Shown: piece by piece, positions 23,194 through 30,578 of the stretch
Position numbering within the stretch: position 1 is the stretch's first letter
Layout of the letters: each line of letters opens with the position of its first letter
Origin: Selenomonadaceae bacterium UBA3796
GTDB taxonomy: Bacteria > Bacillota > Negativicutes > Selenomonadales > Selenomonadaceae
Direction of reading: 5' to 3'
DNA length: 32,657 nt
Assembly: GCA_002369175.1 (NCBI GenBank)
Contig: DFES01000162.1
Span: 1-32,657, forward strand
Notes under the pieces: generated by a model
The model's input: the letters and a program-made list of their open reading frames with translations, nothing else
Told to the model about the DNA's origin: nothing
Databases searched by the model: none
Made by a program: the position numbers and the translations under genes

Positions 23194-23706
23194 ATGAGCA
23201 TGTTTCTTGGAATTGATGCAGCTGCTTCCGGTCTGACGGCAGAACGCTTGAGGATGGATGTTATTTCCAATAATATTGCCAATGCCAATACGACCCGTAC
23301 CCGTGAGGGAGGGGCTTATCATCGCCGTTATGTTGTATTCAAGCCCAGGGATCATAAGGCGGACAGTGTGAATTTTGAGACTTTTTTAGAGGAGTTCCGG
23401 CCGAAAAAGGGAAAGAACGATCCACTGACATTTGGGGCTTTTATGAAAAAAGCATCCAAGGACTTGGAGCCGGGAGACGGCGTCCGGGCTGTGTCGATCG
23501 AGACAGACGATACGCAGGGGCCTCTCACCTATGATCCGGGACATCCCGATGCAAACGCGGATGGCTATGTGGAACGCCCCAATGTGAATATCGTGGCGGA
23601 AATGGTGGATATGATCACGGCTTCCCGCGCCTATGAAGCGAATGCCACAGCGATCAATGCAGCGAAGAGTATGGCGACCAAAGCACTTGAAATTGGTGGA
23701 AATTGA
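23194..23706 (+). CDS. flgC: flagellar basal-body rod protein FlgC
   Basis: FlgC is a proximal rod subunit. The N-terminus SGLTAERLRMDVISNNIANA is the rod-protein signature; the C-terminus (VNIVAEMVDMITASRAYEAN then AINAAKSMATKALEIG) is the typical D0 helix. At 170 residues it is somewhat longer than the usual 135-150, owing to a charged insertion at about 50-95 (FKPRDHKADS, RPKKGKNDPLTF). GAGGTG precedes the ATG. Confidence 0.97.
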   Translation: MSMFLGIDAAASGLTAERLRMDVISNNIANANTTRTREGGAYHRRYVVFKPRDHKADSVNFETFLEEFRPKKGKNDPLTFGAFMKKASKDLEPGDGVRAVSIETDDTQGPLTYDPGHPDANADGYVERPNVNIVAEMVDMITASRAYEANATAINAAKSMATKALEIGGN

Positions 23707-23723
23707 TGGATGAGGTGATATAG

Positions 23724-24035
23724 ATGCAGATCGAACCCTTGCAGATGACACCAGTGCGGCAGGTCACGATGCATGCAGAAAGCCATATTGGAGAGACACA
23801 GGAAAAGCCGGAGGTCAAGAGCTTTGGCGAATATCTGGCAGACTCTTTGAAGAAGACGAATGAGCTGATTCTTGATTCGGATAAATGGAATATGGCGCTG
23901 GCTGCTGGACAGGTAGAGGATATCTCCCAGGTGGTCATTGCCGGACAGAAGGCGGAGATTGCCACGCAGCTTACCCTTCAGTTGCGCAACCGGGCAGTAT
24001 CAGCTTATCAGGAGATCATGCGCATGCAAGTGTGA
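23724..24035 (+). CDS. fliE: flagellar hook-basal body protein FliE
   Basis: FliE joins the MS ring to the rod and is one of the first export substrates. The 103 residues fit the family. The conserved C-terminal part reads VEDISQVVIAGQKAEIATQL followed by a segment ending AYQEIMRMQV. GAGGTGATATAG precedes the ATG. It lies 17 nt after flgC and 40 nt before fliF. Confidence 0.95.
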   Translation: MQIEPLQMTPVRQVTMHAESHIGETQEKPEVKSFGEYLADSLKKTNELILDSDKWNMALAAGQVEDISQVVIAGQKAEIATQLTLQLRNRAVSAYQEIMRMQV

Positions 24036-24075
24036 TCTTTTGTATCACAGGAATTGACGCGAAGGGATGGAGAAA

Positions 24076-25668
24076 ATGCCAGATTGGAAAGAGCGGTATT
24101 TGCAGCTCTGGAATCAGTATAGCAAGCGACAGAGGTATATCTTTATCGGTTCTGTGCTGGCTCTGCTTGTTGCCGTGATGGGAGCAGGTCTGTGGTTTGG
24201 CAGTGCGCCGGATATGGTTCCTTTGTTCACGGATATGGAATCAAAAGATGCCGGTGAAGTTACTGCTAAGTTGAAGGAATCGAAAATATCTTACGAAATA
24301 CAAGAGAATAAGCTGGGAACAACAATCCTTGTTCCCTCCGCTGATGTGCATGAGGCGCGTCTCAGTCTGGCTGTCGAGGGGCTTCCGAGAGGCTCCAAGG
24401 GATTTGAGATATTTGATGACAGCAAGCTGGGTGTTACGGAATTCCAGAACAAGGTAAATTATCTTCAGGCACTTCAAGGGGAACTGACTCGTACGATAGA
24501 GCAGATTGGAGCCGTTCAGAAAGCGCGGGTTCATATCGTTCTGCCTGAGGATAGTCTTTATAAGAAAAACGAAAAGCCGGCAACGGCATCCATTATGGTC
24601 ATGCTGAAGCCGAATACGCAATTATCCAAGAAGGAAATCAAGGGAATCGTCAATCTCGCGGCACACAGTGTCCAGGGCTTGACTCCAGAAAATATTACGA
24701 TTGTGGATGAGTCTGGCAGGATCCTCAACGATCCCGATGAGGATGAGGAGAGAAGTATCAGCAGTCAGACGATGACACAGCTGGACATGACGAAGAAGAT
24801 GCAGGAGAACCTGCAGAGAAATGTGCAGTCCATGCTGGATCAGAGCCTTGGCGAAGGAAAGGCTTTCGTGCGCGTCAGCCTGGAACTGGACTTTGATACG
24901 AAGCAGACAGATCGCCAGATATTTACGCCTGTTGTGGATGATTCCGGTATTATCCGCAGCCAGCAGGAGGTCAGCGAAACCTATAGTGGAACCTCTACGG
25001 CTCCCGGCGGGGCGGCAGGCGTTCAGTCCAATGTTCCCGGTTACGTGGCGGAGAATGGGAATGCCAATGCGGATTATGAACGCAAGGAGGCAACCAGGAA
25101 TTATGAGATCAACGAGGAGAAGCAGAAGGTTGTGGCGTCTCCCGGCTCCATCCGCCGTCTGACGGTGGCGGTTCTTGTAGATGATTCCGTCACGGCGCCC
25201 CAGCGGGAAAGCCTTCTTCGTTCCGTGAGTTCTGCGGCTGGCATCAACACGGATCGAGGGGACACGATTTCCGTGGAGCCGTTGCCTTTCAGTACGGAGG
25301 CTGCAGACCGCAGAGCTGCTGCTGAACAGGCGGAACGTGATCGTCAGGATCGCATTTTCTATGCGCAGATTGCAGCGGTACTCCTGGTGCTGGCGCTTAT
25401 TGCACTCTATTTCTACATGAAGCGTCGGAAGCGTTTGCAGGAAGAGGCAGCGGTTGCCGAGCAGAAGCGTTTGGAAGAGGAGGCCGAGCAGAAGCGTATT
25501 GCAGAGGAGCGTGCTGCTATGATTGAGGCTGGCGAAATGGAAGAAGAAGAGCTTACCGAGGAAGAGCAGAGACAGCTCACCGAAAAGCAGCAGATCATGC
25601 AGCTTATTGACGCAAAGCCGGCAGAAGTGGCTATGCTTGTCAAGACGTGGCTTGCGGAGGATGACTAG
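24076..25668 (+). CDS. fliF: flagellar MS-ring protein FliF
   Basis: FliF builds the inner-membrane MS ring on which the rotor and export gate assemble. The 530-residue protein has a first membrane span at about 21-42, ring-building motifs (FTDMESKDAGEV; VEGLPRGSKGFEIFDDSKLG; QKARVHIVLPEDSLY), a large Gly/Asn-rich periplasmic loop, a second span at about 430-450, and a Glu-rich cytoplasmic tail ending MLVKTWLAEDD that binds FliG. The ATG at 24076 is chosen because AAGGG is 9 nt upstream; the ATG at 24067 overlaps that site. fliG begins 2 nt after the stop. Confidence 0.96.
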   Translation: MPDWKERYLQLWNQYSKRQRYIFIGSVLALLVAVMGAGLWFGSAPDMVPLFTDMESKDAGEVTAKLKESKISYEIQENKLGTTILVPSADVHEARLSLAVEGLPRGSKGFEIFDDSKLGVTEFQNKVNYLQALQGELTRTIEQIGAVQKARVHIVLPEDSLYKKNEKPATASIMVMLKPNTQLSKKEIKGIVNLAAHSVQGLTPENITIVDESGRILNDPDEDEERSISSQTMTQLDMTKKMQENLQRNVQSMLDQSLGEGKAFVRVSLELDFDTKQTDRQIFTPVVDDSGIIRSQQEVSETYSGTSTAPGGAAGVQSNVPGYVAENGNANADYERKEATRNYEINEEKQKVVASPGSIRRLTVAVLVDDSVTAPQRESLLRSVSSAAGINTDRGDTISVEPLPFSTEAADRRAAAEQAERDRQDRIFYAQIAAVLLVLALIALYFYMKRRKRLQEEAAVAEQKRLEEEAEQKRIAEERAAMIEAGEMEEEELTEEEQRQLTEKQQIMQLIDAKPAEVAMLVKTWLAEDD

Positions 25669-25670
25669 AT

Positions 25671-26690
25671 ATGGCAGATATGTATGGCGATAGCGAGCTT
25701 TCCAGCCAGGAAAAGGCGGCAATCCTTTTTATTGCCCTCGGGCCGGAATATTCGGCAAAACTGTTCCAGCATATGGATGATGACGAGATCGAGCAGGTTA
25801 CGCTGGAGATCGCCAGTCATAAGCAGGTGAGTGCCGAGCAGAAAGCTGCGGTAGTCAGTGAATTTTACCAGATGGCCATGGCCAATGATTATATTTCCAC
25901 CGGTGGACTGGAATATGCACAGAGCGTTTTGGAAAAAGCTCTGGGGGCGGAAAAGGCGATGGATATCATCAATCGTCTCACTACGAGCCTTCAGGTTCGC
26001 CCTTTCGATTTTCTGCGGAAGACGGATCCGTCCCAGCTGCTGACATTTATTCAGAACGAGCATCCCCAGACGATTGCCCTGATCATCGCCTATTTGGAGC
26101 CGGATCAGGCAGCTGTCGTACTGGGGGCGTTGCCGACGGACGTGCAGGCGGATGTGGCGCGGCGTATTGCCGATATGGATCGCACCTCGCCGGATATTAT
26201 CCGCGAAGTGGAGCGGGTTTTGGAGCGCAAGCTCTCAACTCTTGTCAATCAGGATTTTGCTACGGCGGGTGGCGTCGAAGCTGTTGTGGAGGTGCTCAAC
26301 CGAGTGGATCGTACAACGGAAAAATCCATTCTGGAAGCATTGGAAGTGGACAATCCGGAATTGGCGGAAGAAATCAAGCGTCGTATGTTTGTCTTCGAGG
26401 ATATCGTCTTGCTGGATGACCGCTCACTTCAGATGGTGCTCCGTGAGGTGGAAAACAAGGATCTTTCCCTTGCGCTCAAGGCGACACCGGCAGAAGTTTC
26501 GGACAAGGTGTACAGGAACATGTCCAAGCGCGCGTCGGATATGCTGCGGGAAGAAATCGAATTCATGGGACCGGTGAAGATCCGGGATGTGGAGGAAGCG
26601 CAGCAGAAGATTGTCGGCATCATTCGTTCCTTGGAGGAAAAGGGAGAAATCGCAATTTCGCGTGGACAGGGGGACGAAATGTTTGTCTAA
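25671..26690 (+). CDS. fliG: flagellar motor switch protein FliG
   Basis: FliG is the rotor protein that contacts the MotA stator and transmits torque and switching. The 339 residues match the family: an N-terminal FliF-binding domain (SSQEKAAILFIALGPEYSA at the start), the middle domain with EHPQTIALIIAYL, and the C-terminal torque domain with charged residues in FVFEDIVLLDDRSLQMVLRE. GCGGAGGATGAC overlaps the end of fliF and serves as ribosome binding site. It overlaps the start of fliH by 8 nt. Confidence 0.98.
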   Translation: MADMYGDSELSSQEKAAILFIALGPEYSAKLFQHMDDDEIEQVTLEIASHKQVSAEQKAAVVSEFYQMAMANDYISTGGLEYAQSVLEKALGAEKAMDIINRLTTSLQVRPFDFLRKTDPSQLLTFIQNEHPQTIALIIAYLEPDQAAVVLGALPTDVQADVARRIADMDRTSPDIIREVERVLERKLSTLVNQDFATAGGVEAVVEVLNRVDRTTEKSILEALEVDNPELAEEIKRRMFVFEDIVLLDDRSLQMVLREVENKDLSLALKATPAEVSDKVYRNMSKRASDMLREEIEFMGPVKIRDVEEAQQKIVGIIRSLEEKGEIAISRGQGDEMFV

Positions 26691-27474
26691 GGTTATCAAG
26701 GCGCCGATATGGAAGGAAGATGTTCATCGCATTGAAACGCCCAACACCAAACAGGAGGCAGAGGAACCGAAGGAAAGGCCCTCTTTTGATGTGGAAGCTC
26801 AGGAGCGCATGATGGCGGAAATCGCCGCGAAAGAAGCCCAGGCTTCTCAAATCCTCGAGGAGGCGAAGGCTTCCTGCGATCGAATGAAGCGGGAAGCGCG
26901 GCAGGAACACGACAAACTTCTTTCTGATGCAAGGGAAGAGATCGACTCTTTGCGGGGACAGGCGAAGGAGGCAGGCCACAAGGAGGGCTTTGAAGCCGGA
27001 CATGCCGAAGGCAGAGAGCAGGCGCTTCGGGAAATGGAGGAAACCATCCGGGAGGCAAATGAAAAGGCAATGCATACCCTGCGGACGGCGCGTGATGCTG
27101 CGGATGATTATATGAAGCAGGCCGAACATGATGTTGCAGATGTGGTCATGCATGTGGTGGAAAAAGTTCTGCCGCAGCACTTCATCGACGTACCGCAGGT
27201 GATACTTCCGGCGGTGAAGCAGGCCTTGCTCAAGGTGAAGGATCAGAGCCAGATCGATATCCACGTTTCGCCGGATTGTTACGAGTTTGTTCTCATGGCT
27301 CGTGATGAGTTCCGATCCATGCTTGTTGGAGGAAATGCCGTGATAGAGGTGATTTCTGATGAGAGTCTTCATGCGGGTGACTGCCTGATCGAAACGCCGA
27401 ACGGAGCAGTGGATGCGAGGCTTGCCACCCAGCTGGAACTCATCAGGCAGGCTGTACAGGAAATATTGCCATGA
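26683..27474 (+). CDS. fliH: flagellar assembly protein FliH
   Basis: FliH is the stator-like regulator of the export ATPase FliI. The predicted 263-residue protein has an alpha-helical, Glu/Lys/Ala-rich middle (about 35-110), the FliH Gly-spaced repeat GHKEGFEAGHAEGREQ (about 109-124), and a C-terminal FliI-binding domain with VVEKVLPQHF and a tail containing DCLIETPNGAVDARLATQLE. The start is uncertain; TTG at 26683 gives MSKVIKAPIWK and has CAGGGGG about 10 nt upstream, within the end of fliG. The frame is open to 26587 but would then overlap fliG far more. It overlaps fliI by ATGA. Confidence 0.93.
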   Translation: MSKVIKAPIWKEDVHRIETPNTKQEAEEPKERPSFDVEAQERMMAEIAAKEAQASQILEEAKASCDRMKREARQEHDKLLSDAREEIDSLRGQAKEAGHKEGFEAGHAEGREQALREMEETIREANEKAMHTLRTARDAADDYMKQAEHDVADVVMHVVEKVLPQHFIDVPQVILPAVKQALLKVKDQSQIDIHVSPDCYEFVLMARDEFRSMLVGGNAVIEVISDESLHAGDCLIETPNGAVDARLATQLELIRQAVQEILP

Positions 27475-28799
27475 TGGACGGGAAAGTAAATATAAAGAAA
27501 TTCATAGATGCCGTTGACCAGTGTATCTCCATAAAGCTTACGGGCAAGGTGACACAGGTCATCGGCCTTGTCATAGAATCCCAGGGTCCCCTTGTCAGTG
27601 TAGGGGAGCTTTGTTATGTCCACTCGCATTTTCCGGGAGTGCCGCCGATTCCGGCAGAAGTGGTGGGGTTTCGGGAAGGCTACGTCATGCTCATGCCTGT
27701 GGGCGAGATGCAGGGAATCGGACCCGGCTGCGAAGTGGTGGCGGCACAGAAGATGCTGAAGGTCAAGGTCGGAAAAGAGCTTCTCGGACGTGTTCTGGAT
27801 GGCTTGGGCAATCCGATGGACGATAAGGGGCCTATTCTCACGGATCTGGAATACCCTTTGCAGGCTCCTCCACCTCCCCCGCTTACACGACCGCGGATCA
27901 ACGAATCCCTTTATGTGGGGGTGCGTGCCATCGATGGACTCATCACCATGGGGCAGGGGCAGCGAATCGGTATTATGGCGGGTTCCGGTGTGGGGAAATC
28001 CACACTTCTTTCGATGATTGCCCGCAATACCGAGGCTGATATCAGCGTCATTGCCCTGGTAGGCGAACGCGGCAGGGAGGTTCGGGATTTTATCGAGCGA
28101 GATTTGGGCGAGGAAGGGCTCAAACGCTCTGTCGTTGTCGTGGCGACTTCGGATCAGCCTGCCCTTGTCCGTATCAAGGGAGCTATGACAGCCACCGCCA
28201 TTGCAGAATACTTTCGGGATCAGGGACATAAGGTCATTCTTATGATGGATTCTGTCACGCGTTTTGCCATGGCTCAGCGCGAAGTGGGACTTACCATTGG
28301 AGAACCGCCGGCGACGAGGGGATATACCCCTTCTGTTTTTGCCATGCTGCCCCGCCTTCTGGAGAGAGCCGGAACAAGTGATACAGGTTCCATCACAGGA
28401 ATCTACACCGTGCTTGTGGATGGCGATGATATGAATGAGCCCATTGCTGATGCGGTGCGATCCATTTTGGACGGGCATATTGTTTTGTCCCGCGCCATAG
28501 CTGCCCAGAATCATTTTCCGGCCATTGATGTCCTGCCGAGCGTCAGCCGTGTCATGAACGAGGTGGTTACGAAGGAGCATCTGAAAGCTGCCCAGCAGAT
28601 GCGTGCACTCATGGCAGTGTACAAGGATGCAGAGGATCTTATTCATATCGGTGCTTATGTCAAGGGTTCCAGTGCGAGAATTGATGAGGCGATTCAAAAA
28701 ATCGATCCTATCAATGATTTCCTGTGCCAGGACATTTATGAGGTGGATACTTACGAGGCTACGGAACAGAAGCTTTTGGGGATTACGGGTGGAAAGTAA
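27471..28799 (+). CDS. fliI: flagellum-specific ATP synthase FliI
   Basis: FliI is the hexameric export ATPase, related to F1-beta, that helps deliver substrates to the flagellar export gate. The 442-residue protein has Walker A AGSGVGKS (170-177), the catalytic Glu in GERGREVRDF, Walker B VILMMDSVTRFA, and the family segment GEPPATRGYTPSVFAMLPRL. The ATG overlaps the fliH stop; a second ATG follows immediately. fliJ begins 6 nt later. Confidence 0.98.
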   Translation: MMDGKVNIKKFIDAVDQCISIKLTGKVTQVIGLVIESQGPLVSVGELCYVHSHFPGVPPIPAEVVGFREGYVMLMPVGEMQGIGPGCEVVAAQKMLKVKVGKELLGRVLDGLGNPMDDKGPILTDLEYPLQAPPPPPLTRPRINESLYVGVRAIDGLITMGQGQRIGIMAGSGVGKSTLLSMIARNTEADISVIALVGERGREVRDFIERDLGEEGLKRSVVVVATSDQPALVRIKGAMTATAIAEYFRDQGHKVILMMDSVTRFAMAQREVGLTIGEPPATRGYTPSVFAMLPRLLERAGTSDTGSITGIYTVLVDGDDMNEPIADAVRSILDGHIVLSRAIAAQNHFPAIDVLPSVSRVMNEVVTKEHLKAAQQMRALMAVYKDAEDLIHIGAYVKGSSARIDEAIQKIDPINDFLCQDIYEVDTYEATEQKLLGITGGK

Positions 28800-28805
28800 G
28801 AGGCG

Positions 28806-29258
28806 ATGAAGAGATTCAAGTTTCAGCTGGAAACGCTGCTGAAAGTCACGCGCATGAAGAAGGACGAGGCTGAAGTAAAATTTGCCGAAGTATCGCGGAG
28901 ACTGGAGGAACAGCGGATGCACCTGCAGCGGCTGCTGGAGGAAATGCAGCAGGGGCAGCAGGATTATGAGAGCATATCCAGGGAAGGAAAGCGCGTGACA
29001 GTCGGGAGGCTGATGGCATTCAACAGTTTCTTTGCATGGAAGCGTGGGCAGATAGAGATGCAGCAGGATCTCATCCTTCAGACGAAGGGGGAGAGGCAAA
29101 AGCGGCTGAAAGAGCTCATGGAGGTTATGAGCTACCTCAAAAGCATTGAGCAACTCAAGGAAAAGCGGTTCCAGGAGTACAAGGAAGAGATGCTCATGGA
29201 GGAACAGAAGGTGCTGGATGAACTCGGCCTGCAGATTGCGATGCGGGCAAAGGGATAG
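28806..29258 (+). CDS. fliJ: flagellar export protein FliJ
   Basis: FliJ is the coiled-coil central stalk of the FliI ring and a chaperone escort. The 150 residues are almost entirely charged amphipathic helix, starting MKRFKFQLETLLKVTRMKKD, the typical FliJ N-terminus, and ending in another long helix. AAGAGGCG precedes the ATG. The identification rests on the N-terminal pattern, coiled-coil composition, length and position after fliI. Confidence 0.93.
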   Translation: MKRFKFQLETLLKVTRMKKDEAEVKFAEVSRRLEEQRMHLQRLLEEMQQGQQDYESISREGKRVTVGRLMAFNSFFAWKRGQIEMQQDLILQTKGERQKRLKELMEVMSYLKSIEQLKEKRFQEYKEEMLMEEQKVLDELGLQIAMRAKG

Positions 29259-29274
29259 AAGGGGAGAGGAGCTT

Positions 29275-29895
29275 ATGGTAGACTTGGGACGTATTTCCGC
29301 AATCCGTCAGCGCATTGCGGAGATCCAGCAGCAGATCGGAATGTCACCGAACGTGCCTGGCATGGATTTTTCCAGCAGGCTCCAGGAGGAAATGGAGAAG
29401 GCAAAGCATGCAGCGGAAGCAGTAAGACCATCCAATGGGACAGAGCCTGCCGGATCTTTGAAAAGTGCGCCTTCCTCAGAAGCATCCGCCGTTTCCGGTG
29501 CAGGCACGACCCTTTCGGAGCATGCAGATTCCCTGGCATTCTTTATGGATCAGGCGGCGAAGAAATACAATGTTGACTCTCGTCTGGTGTCCGCCGTGGC
29601 TGAGGTAGAGTCAAACAATGATCCGACAGCGATTTCCAGCGCGGGAGCCATAGGGGTGATGCAGCTCATGCCGGACACCGCGGCGGCATTGGGAGTGAAT
29701 CCCTATGATGCAAAAGAGAATATCGAAGGCGGTGCAAAATATCTTCGCCAGATGCTGGACAGTTTTGGCGGGGATGTCAGAAAAGCTGTGGCCGCATATA
29801 ATGCAGGACCGCAGGCGGTCAGGGATTACAACGGTGTGCCTCCCTATCGGGAGACGCAGGATTATGTGAGCAAGGTATTGGATATATATCGGTGA
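29275..29895 (+). CDS. lytic transglycosylase (SLT domain) in the flagellar operon
   Basis: This 206-residue protein cleaves peptidoglycan glycan strands. The SLT domain spans about 88-206, with catalytic Glu112 in AVAEVESNNDP, GAIGVMQLMPDTA (124-136) and AAYNAGPQAV (173-182). The first 85 residues are polar, with an amphipathic helix at 5-22 and a Ser/Ala-rich linker at 55-80. There is no signal peptide, so export through the flagellar system, as for FlgJ, is a reasonable inference. GGGGAGAGGAG precedes the ATG closely. It lies between fliJ and the MotE-like gene, a position with no counterpart in B. subtilis, and probably opens the wall for the rod. Confidence 0.93.
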   Translation: MVDLGRISAIRQRIAEIQQQIGMSPNVPGMDFSSRLQEEMEKAKHAAEAVRPSNGTEPAGSLKSAPSSEASAVSGAGTTLSEHADSLAFFMDQAAKKYNVDSRLVSAVAEVESNNDPTAISSAGAIGVMQLMPDTAAALGVNPYDAKENIEGGAKYLRQMLDSFGGDVRKAVAAYNAGPQAVRDYNGVPPYRETQDYVSKVLDIYR

Positions 29896-29919
29896 TGAAT
29901 TTTTCCGGCAGGTGATATG

Positions 29920-30510
29920 ATGGCAAAGAAAAAAGGGGGAACGATCTTCAAGATCTTTCTCATGTTGTTTTTGCTGTTGATTCTGATTATTGGCGGCTTT
30001 GTTTTGGGCATTTATCTTCAGCTTATTGATTCCAAGGAAGCAAATGAAAAACTCGGCCTTTATAATTTGCCCGTGGTAGGAGAATATTTCGTGAAGCCGG
30101 AACCGACAGCAGAGGAACTGGAAAATAAACCCGTAGAGGATGCAAAGCCCGTGGCGGAGAAGGAGCCAAAGAAGGAACCGGAAAAGAAGAATAAGCAGGT
30201 TATCCTCTCAAAGCAGGAAATTGAAAAGCAGATGAGAGAGCGTGAAGCGGCAGAAAAGAAACGGGTGTCGAAGCTGGCCAGACTCTATGGGCAGATGAAG
30301 CCACAGGAAGCGGCGGAGGCCATGAAGGATCTTGATGAGGATCTGACAGCAGCCATACTGCAGCGAATGGATGAGAGTCAGGCAGCAAAGGTTCTTGCCA
30401 AGTTTGAGCCTTCCAAAGCGGCGCAGATCACGGATGTCATTTACGCTGGAACGCAGAAAAAACTGACTCTGCCCGAGGATGTTCAGGCAAATGGGGAGAC
30501 GAACAATTGA
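29920..30510 (+). CDS. MotE/YlxF-like flagellar membrane protein (MgtE-N-like)
   Basis: This 196-residue protein has an N-terminal membrane span (about 11-32, FLMLFLLLILIIGGFVLGIY), a Pro/Glu/Lys-rich linker (about 60-105), and a C-terminal helical domain resembling the MgtE N-terminal repeat (LYGQMKPQEAAEAMKDL, AAILQRMDESQAAKVLAKF). Proteins of this shape lie between fliJ and fliK in Bacillus (YlxF), and MotE in rhizobia is a chaperone for MotC. The function here is inferred from position. The second of two adjacent ATGs is used because AGGTGAT overlaps the spacing of the first. Confidence 0.88.
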   Translation: MAKKKGGTIFKIFLMLFLLLILIIGGFVLGIYLQLIDSKEANEKLGLYNLPVVGEYFVKPEPTAEELENKPVEDAKPVAEKEPKKEPEKKNKQVILSKQEIEKQMREREAAEKKRVSKLARLYGQMKPQEAAEAMKDLDEDLTAAILQRMDESQAAKVLAKFEPSKAAQITDVIYAGTQKKLTLPEDVQANGETNN

Positions 30511-30578
30511 GTGACTGAAAAAGTGCTTAATAAAAGCGGCAGAATTGCCGATAAATGAAATGGAGGGGGTGAAAGCAA

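Noticed and set aside
27369..29153. A 594-codon minus-strand open frame opposite fliI and fliJ.
   Set aside because: It is antisense to two well-identified flagellar genes, low in domain-like character, and explained by G/C-rich third positions.
30511..30558. A 15-codon frame (GTG start) directly after the MotE-like gene.
   Set aside because: It has no Shine-Dalgarno, is very short, and occurs in the leader just before fliK; chance is sufficient.
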